DNA of 64,000 bases from positions 18,464 to 82,463 of the forward strand of contig JAUGWO010000201.1 in the NCBI GenBank assembly GCA_049724395.1, given 5' to 3'. Position numbers and translations under genes: made by a program. Source of the DNA: Spongospora subterranea f. sp. subterranea. Lineage: Eukaryota > Endomyxa: Phytomyxea > Phytomyxea > Plasmodiophorida. The first letter of the stretch is position 1. Each line of letters starts with the position of its first letter. Shown piece after piece: positions 49,200 through 60,462 of the stretch. The notes beneath the pieces are model-generated. The model searched no databases. It had not been told where the DNA came from and saw only the letters and a list, made by a program, of their open reading frames with translations.

Positions 49200-49631
49200 T
49201 GGAAATGCTTAAAGTACCGGTGATTGGAAATTTTGAGAACGGTGATCCGGGGCGTTATCAATTCGACCAAATCGCAACCTGTCATGGATCACTAGGACAG
49301 CTGCTGAGGCTGTTTATTCCACGCTGAATTACGGTTGGTGAGGTCGGTTTGCTCGCAGTGGGTTCAACTCGGCTGAGGCCGTCGAACATGTAGCAAGGCA
49401 GGCGAGTATTGCTCCTTAGTCATTTCAAAGCCAACGTTGTGCAGGGAAATCGTGAAAATGACCCCAATGGAAGTTTCAGAAATACGATTGCAACAACTCC
49501 TTGCCCAATATGCAGGGTGATAAAAATATCATTGATAGCGATTTTGTCAGAACATAACTTCACAAATTGCCGAGGTTTGGGCTACTTCTTTTGTCTGTGT
49601 ATTACTTGCGTATAAGGTACCAGTGATGTAA
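49200..49631. other. 3' flank of the VOC gene
   Basis: No gene is supported. Short frames on the plus strand lack motifs. Confidence 0.4.
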
Positions 49632-50210
49632 TCATTTATCCGATTTGGCTTTCTTGCTGGTAGTGGCATTCTCGCATTTCATGTCTCCAGTCTCGCAGAA
49701 TTTTCGGCTTCTTTTGACGAGCTCCTCCGTCGTCAACTCTTCCATTTTAGAGCACAGAGTCCATGTGTGGCCATACGGGTCAACGACCATACCCATACGA
49801 TCACCCCAAAAGGCATCATTGACCTCAACCTTGGATGTGGCACCGGCTTTCACAGCAGTGGCAAAGGCAGCGTCCGCATCGTCCACGTAGACCGTTAACG
49901 ACGTCGGCCTAGCAGGTCCCCATTCGGCAAAATGATCGCTTAAGAAGATGGCACACCCTTCAACAGTTATTCCTGAGTGCATAACCTTGTCGCCGGACAT
50001 GATCGGTTCGTAGACTATAGTGGCTCCGAAGGCGCTCTTGTAAAACTCAAGTGCTTCAAGGCAGGGCGTAGCCGACAGATTTGGGATGACCCGGTTGACG
50101 AATGGGCATGGCAAATATTGGTGGCGTTTACGGCCGCGTGATGGCGAAGGCGACTTGGCAACGCGGTCTTTGCGGGCTGATGATGGCGATTTCTTCGGTG
50201 ATCCAGCCAT
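49632..50210 (-). CDS. VOC-superfamily (PhnB/glyoxalase-like) protein with basic SPKK-type tail
   Basis: This single-exon gene of 192 codons has an ATG at 50210. Residues ~38-165 form a PhnB-like vicinal-oxygen-chelate domain: VNRVIPNLSATPCLEALEFYK, then FGAT, KVMHSGITVEG, LTVYVDDADAAF, AVKAGAT and FWGDRMGMVVDPYGHTW, ending TTEEL. Such proteins often bind a metal and small ligands; the substrate cannot be told from sequence. The N-terminal ~30 residues are rich in Ser, Pro, Lys and Arg (SPKKSPSSARKDR, SPSPSRGRK) and the C terminus is KKAKSDK. These additions are not part of bacterial PhnB. They could direct the protein to the nucleus or bind nucleic acid. In-frame coding over the full length without introns sets it apart from neighbours and fits a bacterial origin. 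Confidence 0.85.
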   Translation of the reverse strand: MAGSPKKSPSSARKDRVAKSPSPSRGRKRHQYLPCPFVNRVIPNLSATPCLEALEFYKSAFGATIVYEPIMSGDKVMHSGITVEGCAIFLSDHFAEWGPARPTSLTVYVDDADAAFATAVKAGATSKVEVNDAFWGDRMGMVVDPYGHTWTLCSKMEELTTEELVKRSRKFCETGDMKCENATTSKKAKSDK

Positions 50211-50558
50211 TGCTAAACCTATGTAAACAATAATAGACGGGTTATTGACTGTTGTTGACTACCGTATAGCCCCTTTGAACATAAACTCCCCCGTCACATA
50301 ACACGTTGCGCCAGTCGGACCATGTACTGTACAGTATATCATACCCTCGATGTTTTGGGCGTGTTTTAGGTCTCAGACATGCAGTTTATGTTGGTCAGGT
50401 TAAAATAAATTTTGGTGTCATCAATTGTTAGTGTACAGCTGATTTTAATTCGCAATCTATTGGTAATCCAGCAATTTAACATTTTCAACAGAAGTACAAC
50501 TGGGCTTGAGCGAAGGGCAGGCATGTGTTATAAATCATGGCAGCGAAGAATTCTGTAA

Positions 50559-50632
50559 TGTTGATTTTTCAGTGCTGCTGTTCGGAATACGAATGTGTTG
50601 ATTTTTCCATTGCTGCTGTTCGGAATATGAAA
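50559..50632. repeat. 37-bp tandem duplication
   Basis: TGTTGATTTTTC and GCTGCTGTTCGGAATA recur in the same order 37 bp apart with a few changes. It has two copies only. Confidence 0.55.
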
Positions 50633-51288
50633 TCGGTGATAATTTGCGCCTGGTTGGAATGAGAACTGATCGGTGGTCGGAAAAAACATGATTGAAAGCA
50701 ATCACAACTGTGGTAAGTCAACTTTACAACGCTCGTCAAATACTTGATAAGGATCCATCCGAATACGCCTGACATTAAATCCTAACTCCTGGCGACATAT
50801 ATTGGTTTCGTCCTATTGGCAACTGAAGAAGATAAAATTGCCTCATTTCATGAAATCGTATTTTAGCAATGAAATCCCCAATTACGCTGTTTCCTATTCA
50901 ATCAGAGCCTTGACTCCTATCGCAATCAATCATCCTGAAATGGTATGTATATGATCCCCAAGCTGGGGACAGGGTCAGCCGGCAATTCAACACAAGCTCA
51001 ACAAAACGTAGACTAGAGCGCATAGACCACTTCGAGGATCTTGGCTCACCAAAAACAAACAACACCATCTTTCTTATAATGATAAAAAACCTCGATTTGC
51101 GATTTTTTGACCAAAAACAAAATCGTTTTGACGCTCTCAGAGCGTTAAACGCTTTCTGATGCGTTCGTTGACTTGTCTGTTTTCAAAGGCGAATTTTATT
51201 TCTGTCAATGGCCACGCAGATTTTCACCTGGCCGTCAGTATGTACCAGGTCATTATGCTGTATTTTGGATTTGGTTCTGGCAGGATTT

Positions 51289-51392
51289 CGGGGCGATATC
51301 GTTTAGGGTTTCTGCAGTCGGCGACGTTCCGCCTTGATGTCGGGGCGATATCAATTAGGGTTTCTACAATCGGCGACGTTCCGCCTTGATGG
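51289..51392. repeat. 52-bp tandem duplication
   Basis: CGGGGCGATATC, TTAGGGTTTCT and CGGCGACGTTCCGCCTTGAT occur twice, 52 bp apart, differing at only a few positions. The close identity suggests a recent event. Confidence 0.75.
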
Positions 51393-51552
51393 CGTGTTTG
51401 TTGTTGTTGGTGTTGCGTCGGTTTGGTCGAAATGGCGTGCTGGTGCTGATTCTGCTGTGGATTTTAGTTATCGAAAACGGTTCATCGACGCATTGAATTT
51501 GAATCGGTCAGGTCAGCTTTAGATTTCTGTTTGCCAATTTCCCCAATTACTA

Positions 51553-53099
51553 CTCCCTCTGTCCCGTATGAATTGTCCATGATCGCAGTCCGCGCGGGAT
51601 TCAGGCCATTTTGGCGGCATTCTTTTTTGTTCAAATTTTCATATAAACTCAACGATGAAACGAAGCAACTCCCATTATTACATTGTCATGCTGACTTTTG
51701 GTTACTTTGAAACTCATCTTCAAACATCTTGTTTTGTTTGCATTCATCTTTGGCGTACCGGGCCCAAGCATTTAGGATGAATGAGAACTTGGAAGCGGTG
51801 GCAGATGATTGGAAAGACACTAAGTGCCCAATGCTTACCAATGCTCAGCGTTGAAGAGCATTTGAAATGATCATGGCCAACATTCAAAATAGCCACCCTG
51901 TCAGAGGTGCCTTTTCCGCTGTTGCAGATAAGCTCAACGTCCACCAGAGGACAATTACGAAGAATTTGGCAAACGGGTCAGAAATCATTAACAGATGGGA
52001 ACGTCATTGCAGATGTTTCAGGGAAATGGAAAGGAAGGATACCAAGACAGATTGAAGATCTTGCTGGAAAAATACAAGCAGTTCCTCTGAGCAACCGCTC
52101 AACTATCAGAAGCCTGGCTGAAAGTCTTGACATTCCAAAATCGACTCTGCATCGCCGGTTCAAAGCGGGACAGCTTCGCCGGCATTCCAGTACTATCAAA
52201 CCATTTCCCTCAACGAAAACAACAAAGAAAAACGATTGATTTTTTGTTTATCAATGCTAATTCGAACAGAGACAGCGGTCATTTTCCATGACATGTTTGA
52301 CGTGGTGAATGTGGACGAAAAATGGTTTTATCTGACGAAACCCAAGCAGACCTACTATCTGGCGCCCCAAGAACCTATTCCCCTCCGTACCTGTAAGAGT
52401 AAACGGTTCATTGAGAAAATCATGTTTTTGGCAGCCGTGGCACGTCCTAGATGGGATCCCTGCCGCAACCAGAAATTCGACGGAAAAATAGGCATATGGC
52501 CATTCGTTATTGCTGAGCCAGCAAAAAGAGCAAGCAAGAATAGAGCTAAGGGTACGCTGACAACAAAAGCGTTAACCGTGGACCGAGCAGTCTATGCTGA
52601 GTATCTAATCGGAAAGGTAATCCCAGCGATCAAGGCGAAATGGCCTCGGCGTACAGCGAGTCGGCCTATATATATACAGCAAGATAATGCTAGACCACAC
52701 ATTGCCATCACCGATCAAGACTTTGTCACAGCCGCAACTTCAGATGGGTTCAATATCCAGCTTCGAAACCAACCACCGAATAGCCCAGACTTTAATGTCC
52801 TAGATTTAGGGTTCTTTAACTCGATCCAGTCTTTCAGAGAAAAAGTTGCCACAAGGAATATTGATGATCTTATTGCTGCAACAGTCAACGCGTTTGATCA
52901 GACAGAAGAGAGTAAACTTAACCGGGTTTTCATCACATTACAACAGTGCATGAAAGAAACGATGAAAGTTAAAGGGAGCAACGCATATCAACTTCCTCAT
53001 ATCGGCAAAAAAAGACTTGAAAGAGAAAATTTACTACCAATATCGATTGAATGTGCACCCGATTTGATCGAGTACGCCCAAGAGATAATAGATTCCTGA
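51553..53099 (+). mobile_element. mariner (DD39D, plant-type) copy 2 with near-complete transposase
   Basis: A TA at 51551-51552 is followed by CTCCCTCTGTCCCGTATGAA, a Stowaway/mariner-type end. Transposase coding starts near 51776. The N-terminal DNA-binding part is in two registers, with one stop and at least one shift. From 52236 a 287-codon frame holds the whole catalytic domain: NVDEKWFYLTKP, FLAAVARPRWDP, GKIGIWPFVIAEPA, QQDNARPH, and PPNSPDFNVLDLGFF. The last Asp lies 39 residues after the second, as in plant DD39D mariners. A terminal inverted copy of the left end was not found to the right. Catalytic residues remain but the N-terminal changes make it probably inactive. Confidence 0.85.
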
Positions 53100-53599
53100 T
53101 AAAAACGCACTTTCTCGATTTTGATCAAGTTTTTGAATGGCACTGCCTAGTCAGACTGGAAGATCAAATCGCAGTCATCGAGTTCAGACTGGCCACACGC
53201 TTTCAACACCCTTTTTTTCATACTTTGCTTGTCAGGTCATGTCACCAATCCGTGATTGAGCCGCAAATATTCAACTCTTTTTGAAACTTGAAGTCCATTT
53301 GATTCGCTGTTTGTTTATATTTTTTGAGTGCCACGATACCCCCTAACACAAATTGTTCAGCTCAACGCAGTGAATGGTTTTTGCTCCATCCACGGTCAAT
53401 ATATCTCAAATCTAACGAAGTATATATTCCCTAGGTAGTCGTCAGTTTTCATCTACTGCCTCCGTCATCCTTTAATGTCAGATAAGGTCACCAATCAGTT
53501 TTGGTTGAATTTGACGATTTTGTCTTAATGGGATCGAAATGCTGCTCAATTTCGATTTGTGTCACGAATTCCAAACAAAATTCTTCTGTCGGATGTTTG

Positions 53600-53935
53600 T
53601 TTAGAGCAATGAATCTTTTTCTTCGGACAAAGGTAGGTACTCTCGTTTTCGTTATTGATATCTGTTGATGAGCATTTAAATATAGTACACGTTGGTTTTT
53701 GATTTCAACTATAAATTTTCTTGTTTGGTATGCTAATGTTTAGCGTTTTCAACGATGGGGTTAATTGCGGTGTCAAAATCACCTTCCATTTTCTTTCTTA
53801 TGTTGACAAATCGCTTGATAGATGAAGCCGGCCTCCCAGCGCAAGCAACACGGGCCTGTTTCCAATCCAGCGCACCGGGACCGAAATCACACTTCTGATT
53901 GCCCCCCAGAATGCTTTGAATATGGTGCAGCATCT
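53600..53935 (-). repeat. duplicated segment, copy A (decayed coding remnant)
   Basis: It aligns by eye with 54320-54660 (shared GACAAAGGTA, TGAGCATTT, TCCATTTT, ACCAAATCACA-like, TCTGGATTGCCCC-like blocks). On the minus strand copy A reads RPASSIKRFVNIRKKMEGDF, and copy B reads a similar but eroded IRIKMEHDELDSAM. The source protein is unrecognised; a transposase is possible. Confidence 0.45.
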
Positions 53936-54319
53936 CTGGCTCCTTGCTCCAGCGAAATCTACAACAACTCTGAGACGGATTGGAAAGAATCAGGCATCCT
54001 AAAACTCGAGCAAGTTAAAGTCACCAGTTCAAACCGCAGACACTGTAGATCGGCATTTAGAAATCTTCTACGTATGCCTCCAAGCTGCCGCCTTGGATGG
54101 AGAAATATGGGCTGTGCTCAGGGATTCGCATACTAAAACCAGGGCCGATGGTGCGCTCAATTTCGATCTGTCTCACATTGGACGTTGTTCGCCAGAGCAT
54201 ACCACCGATGCTGATTTTGCTGGTCTCTCAGTGGGAGATGCTGTTTACGGTGATGACGATCGATATACGTAATGTGTTTTGATCCCGCTATGGTTGGGAT
54301 TCAAATCATTTTTTTAATG

Positions 54320-54660
54320 TTTATCTAGAACAATCAATTTCTCTTCTGACAAAGGTATTCTCTATTTTAGTTACCGTCGCCTTGCTGAGCATTTGACTAT
54401 AGGAACGGTGGTGTTGTTTCACCTCCAAATCTTATTGATTGGTCAGCTCATATGTTCAGTGTTTTTTCAACCATTGATCATTGCACTGTCAAGTTCGTCA
54501 TGCTCCATTTTTATTCTTATGGTCTCAAATCCCCTGGTACAGCTGGATCCGATGTCAGGCATTCAAGAGGCCACTTTTTAAAACGCCAGCAGCGTGTGTT
54601 GTTTCAAAGCCACCACACCTGGACCAAATCACATTTCTGGATTGCCCCTATACTGGTCTC
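54320..54660 (-). repeat. duplicated segment, copy B (decayed coding remnant)
   Basis: This is the partner of copy A at 53600-53935, in the same orientation about 720 bp away. It is more eroded, with stops in the matching minus-strand register. Confidence 0.45.
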
Positions 54661-54848
54661 AACAAATCTGGTCTATTTTATTATATTTCATTTCTTTACC
54701 GAGAATGTGTTTCTCTGAGCTGGTGTCAGTTAACCTGACATCAAGGAACTCAATGGGTACATGCTGCAACGGTGCGGCGGTTTTGTTGGCCTGGCTAGCC
54801 CGCAGGACAGCGCCATATTTTTCCATCCACTCCGGCAGCTTTCCCGCC

Positions 54849-57762
54849 CTATTCGACGATTTCTAAACCCCCAATTAAACAGTGTCTGCAGTTTTGAAAG
54901 TGTTTCTTAACCTTGCTCGTGTTTCCGGATGTTTGATTGTTACCGTTCTGCCTTTTCCTTGCAAAACTAGGAGGCCAGTGGTACCTCACCACATTGTCTT
55001 TGTCACCGTCAGGCGACACCGACCCATATACTAAATGAGAAATATTTATACCCGGAAATTGCTTATGCGTCCCCTGTAGTATCTGTAAGATGGTTGGCCG
55101 TTGCAGGACAACCCTGCTATCAAGCAAGGTGCCTGGAATTGAATAAAAATGTCAAGTGACTGAAATAAAACCGAAAGCTATATTCAACGTACATTGACCG
55201 GTCCTGGGGTTGTCCAATTCCAGAAACATGTAATGACCGCAGTGGCCAATACCCTCTTCCGGATTGCAAGAAACAAATTCCTATCAGGCCATACGAAAGA
55301 CCTGACTCTGTTTCGAATCTTGAAGCGAATTCAACTGGTGTCACCTATAAAGTGGGAACAATCAAAACCCAGACATTTCAGAGCAGCCCTAATTTTATCC
55401 CCTTCCATTTGAACCCATTGAAAAAAAACAAACAGAACATTCTGAACCTTACGCGATTGAATTCAGCAGGTATATCATAAACTAGCAGACAGTGCGCCAA
55501 TTCCTTAATTTTGTGAATTATTTTCACAAGTGATGGACTTCCCCGGTTCCCAGACAAGCAAGAGCCCAACTGGCATTGAGCTCTAATGCCTTGCTCACAT
55601 GCACCCTGCAGGCAGCCTCCATCTCTGGCGATAACCCAGTTTGGGGGGATTATGATCTCATTACAGCTTCCATCGAGTTCCAAAGTCAGCTGCTCAACGG
55701 GGGTGAGCGTTGTCACAGGTTGTGCCTGTTCCCATCGAATTCCTGTTTAAAGATCAATTGGTGAATATTCAAGGCATACAGCGCTCAACGAAAATCATAC
55801 CAGTTTGCACAGAGCCGTCTCGCAATGGTCAACGCAGACCGCGCCCAGCATGGCAATTGACGTGAATACACTGCAATCTTCGAAAACGGATTTGCACACC
55901 ACAGCAAAAACATCCTGCCAACATAAATCATGCAGTGGAAACTGCCGATCATCCAACCGATGCAGATGCAGTTGGGCGCAAAATAGCAAGGTATGCGCGA
56001 ATCCTGCATCCTCCAGCCGTAAAAGCGATGCTAAAACCCTGCACATTATCGTTCCCGTCAAGTCCTCTTCATCCCTTTTTAACAAAGGGAACAATCTGGC
56101 ATATTGGACCCTCATTATGTTAATGATCGCCGAAAACCCACAGACCCAGCCAGATTTGTTGTCAATAATGGCTGGTCTGGCAAAGGTACATTTTTCGTTT
56201 CTGTCGAAACGGTCCCAGTCCTGGACCGTTGGCAGGTCCCGCTCCAAGCAAAAAACTGCCTCTGAAGCGAAAGCGAGGTCCTTGTCATCGGACCTCGCTT
56301 TCGCACGCTCGTAGGTCGCAGCGGGAAAGCCCTTCCACACCCTTTCCTCCAAGACACTGCCTCTCCACAGAATTCGACGGCCAGTTCTGCAGACGGGGTA
56401 CGTTCCGCTGGGCGTTTGGGATTGAAATACTAACAGGTCTTGGATTGCAATTCTGTCGCCAGCATTCCCTAACGACCCTGAACATCTTGCGTTAACAACC
56501 GTACAAACAAGAGGCTGCAATCAAAGAGGCGTACCAACATCATCTGAAATCTGTTCAACATTACATTCATTATATCAATTCCAGGTTTTCACTTACCCGA
56601 ATTAGCAATCTCATCCTGTGGTTCAGGTGTAATATCCAAACATTCGCCAATCAATGGGCTGTCTGAAAAAGTAAATCAATACGATTGATCTTTCCAGAGC
56701 TAACATTCTTGCCCACCCAATGACTCTGTATCAGAGATTAGTTGTGGCACATCTCCTCCGTCTTGCTGGTCGAATTCAACGTCGCAGAAAGCCCCCATTT
56801 CGTGCGCATCTGTCGAGATTAATGAGCAGAGAATGCTAAAATCCCTTTGATCCAACACAAGAGATAACCAGTTAAATGGGACTCAGAGCCCAGAGGTGTT
56901 GCTGATTCTAAAATCGCCATCATTTCCAAACTCCAAAACTCCTGTCATCAGATACGATCAGAACATATAGAGCATTGAGGTGCTACTACAAACCCAAACC
57001 TATATCACACCGTTGAGAGCTTAAGACAGGTTGAATCGAAACGTTGATTACAGGCGCCCCCAAAGCATCGTCGGCCTCATTGCCAGCCGTCGTGGGTTCA
57101 TCGTGCTCATCTGTTGAGATTTAGGCTCAGAAAAACAAGACCATCTGCAATAACAAAGCCTACCAATGCGTCGAGACTCACCAACAAGACGTGGCGTTAC
57201 ATGTGATGATCTGACTTCGCTTATATTAACAGGCCATCCGACAGGGCAAGGAAATGTCCTTTCTAAATCGCCTAGAAACTCACAAACTCAACATTTACGG
57301 GTTTGTATTTCATTATCGCTTCTTTGCAAACCCCGTTTAATATGAACAGTTTTGTGTCGGGTGCTGTTCTTATACCACAGGCAACAAATATGACAGAAAT
57401 ACGGATCAGCTTTCTTAGTTGAACGTAGGGCCAATGAGGCACCCACCACTACGTCAATACACAATCACATATTAATTCATTATCTCGACTGACGCTGCAA
57501 TGACAGCACAAACGAGAACCCTACCAAATTTAGGTAATGGACCTTGGCATACACAATTTGATTGGAGGCATCTGGTCTGCTCTGGGTTAGAGGGCGCTAG
57601 TCCTCTAACCACATCTTCCATTCTTTCCACCACCACAACAATGTCCGAAATCGCCAGATCTGTCTCCGGAGATTGGCAAAGAAAGACGAGCAACGATTCT
57701 GCTGCAGAACGAAGGCGATTCTTCATCGTGCCATTTGTTAAATCAATTGTGCTATCAGCCAT
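54849..57762 (-). CDS. unrecognised 667-aa protein, 10 exons, divergent partner of 58473
   Basis: Ten minus-strand exons join with matching phases: 57525-57762, 57182-57286, 57052-57110, 56869-56941, 56717-56809, 56597-56662, 55801-56477, 55453-55725, 55193-55344 and 54849-55116. The agreement of phase at all nine junctions is strong evidence for a real, complete gene. Residues 80-210 are acidic and poorly ordered (DEHDEPTTAGNEADD, FDQQDGGDVPQ), with a duplicated exon start (DEHDE and DAHEM). Residues ~240-590 are globular and Cys-rich, with SGWVCGFSAIINIM and SYGLIGICFLQSGRGYW. The C terminus is basic with KVKKHFQNCRHC. I do not recognise the family. A faint likeness of the two quoted blocks to cysteine-protease Cys and His boxes is too weak to use. 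Splice sites include GTGGGC, GTAGGG and GTTATC donors. Confidence 0.65.
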
Positions 57763-57994
57763 TCTCGCCAGTTATTACTAAGACCAACTTGAAGATTTTC
57801 CTGTGATTGGGTCCAATGTACCTTCGACCGCGTGCAGTGATTTGATGTGACGCCAGAGGCCGCCCCGCCAATTGAGCTGCCAGTGTGTTGTCTTGCCCTG
57901 TGGCCACGCATTGTCAGGTAGCCCAGTCATGTTGTCGTGCCGTAATGTTCACTCGTTGAGCTGCTCCAGTTGGGGTAGTCGCCAATGTGAACGC

Positions 57995-58416
57995 AGTGTG
58001 CTGTTCTGATACCACAGGCAACAAATTTTGAATATTACACATACACGAATCAAATTTTAGGGTTGGCCAATAATGAACTTACCACTACGTCAACACAATT
58101 TCACATATCTACCTGTCTATCTATCTGTATCTTTCTCGAGTTGAAAATACAATGACAACGCAAACCAGTCACCCCCCAAATTTACGATAGACCTGGGCAA
58201 ACACAATTTGATTGGTCGCATCTGGCTGCTCCGGTTTAGAAGGCGCAGCAACGATTCTGCTGCTGAAAGAAGGAATTCTTGATCGTTCCATTGTCCCGAG
58301 TATTTACTCAGACCAACTTGAAGATCGTCCTCTGATTTTGGTGATGATGTACCTTCGATCGCTTTTGGTAAATTGATGCGATGCCCAACCGTTTTAAAAC
58401 ACAGATTTTTCGCCAA
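57995..58416 (-). pseudogene. decayed copy of exon 1 and 3' flank of the 667-aa gene
   Basis: This stretch repeats 57360-57860 at about 640 bp distance. It shares GTGCTGTTCT, ATACCACAGGCAACAAAT, CTACGTCA, CACAATTTGATTGG and GATTCTGCTG in order. The minus-strand copy keeps SAAESLL as in the real exon, but a different N terminus. It lies in the shared upstream region of the divergent gene pair and so may also carry promoter elements of both. Confidence 0.55.
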
Positions 58417-58472
58417 TCGTAAAACGCAAGGGACCAGTCACCACGCCATAGATTTTTGGATTTTCATTTCAA

Positions 58473-60259
58473 ATGGCTTCAGGCCTCTTCGTCGACGCTG
58501 ACATGGATGGGTTTGCTGTCACAGCAAAACCGGATGCATTACCATGGTTTTGCGGTCAATCATTGGAACTCTCATCTTATCCAGATTCGCTCAGCCAAGA
58601 CAAATCATCAATGGATGATCGATGGTTCACTATCGTCCGTTCTCCCGTTGTCGTCCGCATCCTTGGCATGGAGAGTGATGTCAATACCAGAGTGCTGATG
58701 GACACAATTCTGGACAACCTTCCCAGGCAAAGAATAATCGGCCCTGGGACGGACGTTGCTCATTTCGTGCTGCATCCAAATGCAGTAGTGGATTCGCAAG
58801 ACCTCGCACAAGCCCTCAACCTTAGCAGAATCCACCAGGTTCGAATCATTCGGTTTGGACAACAAGAAAAACTGGTTTCGTTTTTACACCGCATCCCTCA
58901 AGAAATCTACACGAGGTTTTGTAACTTCGCAGGCCCCCCTTTTAATGAATTTCACATTGGCGCCATGACACCGACACCAGGTCGCCTTTTGCTTTTCGAC
59001 TTTAACTTCCACTGCCCAGCAACACAGGTCATTTTCGCAAGCCGACACAAGCTCCGAATGTGCTCTTTCGCTGGTGCTGGGAACGGGGCACTGGAGTTCA
59101 GACTTCGTGGGCTTTTCCTGACATTGTCATTAAGCTCTATCCTGCTTCCATAGTTCACTTCTTTCGTACGAATATGGCAGGTCATTTTGTTTTGCCATCC
59201 ACTATCGGTCAAGCCAGAACTTATGGGGACCGCTTTGATGCGTTGCTAGCAAAGATGATGAAACGTCGGGGAGGTCATCCCAATATCACGTACAGAGCAA
59301 TGTTTCGTACTGAAGTTTGTCTCAAGATCTCGAATCCTCACGCGGCCCGACAAGTATGCCAGGATTTGAATATACTCACTCTTGATAAGTTCGCGAATGG
59401 CTTGGGTTTGACATTCTTCGACTTCTTTCAGGTGTTTGATATTACAAATCAATTCGTCCTCCAGCTACAGTATATGCTTCAATTTTCGAGGCGGCGGGGG
59501 TTATTTTCTGGAACAAAAAACGCAGAACTGCTGCCCTTCTTCAAAAGGAGGATGTTTGCAGACCTTTTCAATGCGGCAGGTTGGATGCGCCCATCTTCAT
59601 ACAGCCCATCGTTTTTGTCAGACTTAGACGACAATACTCACTGGATTTCTCACATTGATGGTGCAATTTTCCCGTCATCTGGCATCACCTTGGCAAATGC
59701 CGAGGAGGTTGGGGCAATTGAAAGAGAAGTCAGTTGGAGACAGGAACCGGTTCAACTGACTTGGAATGCTGCAATGGCATGGATTGCCGTGGACCAAAAT
59801 GGTTTGAGGAAACTTCATGGAATGCCAATTTGCTACTATCGGCAAGAGGCGGCTTTGTGGATCTATAAAGTTTTTGGGCGGCGTGGTCGATGGAGGCAAT
59901 CCGTTCTGGTAGGCCCGAGTGAACCGAATGTGTTGGACGATAGTTGCCATTTCATGGACCCAGATAGTGTAGTTGAACTCAACCCCGAAGACTGCCGATT
60001 GTGGCGTGAAAGTGGCCTACCTCCGTATTTGCGACAGGTTTGGTTTTCAGTGGCTTGGACATGTCAGAGAAGAGGAAGAGCTCCTCGGAGTGGGCCTCAT
60101 CATCCTGTCTGGGTTTGCAGAAGCCGGAAAACAGGAGACTTCATTAAGGGATTCGGTTCGATTATTTCGAAAAAGGAAGCTGTTCTACGTGTGTGGCATT
60201 TGTTTGGCCAGGAGATGGCCAAGTTTTTTGAAAACAGAGGACTGAATAATGACAATTAA
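58473..60259 (+). CDS. unrecognised 570-aa protein, 2 exons
   Basis: Exons 58473-59027 and 59102-60259 join at a 74-nt phase-0 intron (CAG|GTCATT ... TTCAG|ACT), giving 570 aa. The intron explains the change of reading frame near 59100. No signal peptide or membrane segment is present. The protein is rich in aromatic residues and arginine. Noticeable stretches are NLPRQRIIGPGTDVAHFVL, LLFDFNFHCPATQ, a long middle with GLGLTFFDFFQVFD, THWISHIDGAIFPSSG, and the C-terminal KKEAVLRVWHLFGQEMAKFF. I do not recognise any domain. It lies 710 bp from the divergently transcribed 667-aa gene, and about 200 bp before the satellite array. It might be a host gene or part of a two-gene element; intact frame and splicing suggest recent selection. 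Confidence 0.65.
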
Positions 60260-60462
60260 GGATCATAGTTCAACCACCACATGACGTCAGTCTCTCACGT
60301 CTAATTATCGATCATCCATATCCATATGACATGATTACAAGTGTTGAGGTTTTGATTTTGTGATTATCGTGGTGGGGCAAGTCGACTAAATTGTTGCTTC
60401 AACCTACCTACCTACCACCTACCTGATTAAAAGTGTCAAATTTTTAGATTTCTGAAGTTCAG
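60260..60462. other. spacer before the satellite
   Basis: It contains a short run of CCTA units at about 60403-60424. No gene. Confidence 0.4.

Larger units (their letters stand above)
50211..51552. other. intergenic with short tandem duplications
   Basis: No gene is supported. It contains two small tandem duplications, listed separately. Confidence 0.4.
53100..54848. other. intergenic with a duplicated, decayed segment
   Basis: A Stowaway-like end, TACTGCCTCCGTCATCC, lies near 53455 in the same orientation as the mariner ends and may mark a small non-autonomous copy. Two related segments are entered separately. No intact gene is supported. Confidence 0.4.

Noticed and set aside
51300-51370. 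Telomere-like TTTAGGG and TTAGGG units
   Set aside because: Single units inside a 52-bp tandem duplication, with no run of telomere repeats.
55805-56495. Plus-strand frames of 62-169 codons
   Set aside because: They lie opposite the large exon of the 667-aa minus-strand gene, whose phases agree at both ends.
59060-59153. Frame change between two overlapping plus-strand frames read as a frameshift
   Set aside because: A normal 74-nt GT-AG intron at 59028-59101 joins the frames in phase, so no frameshift needs to be assumed.
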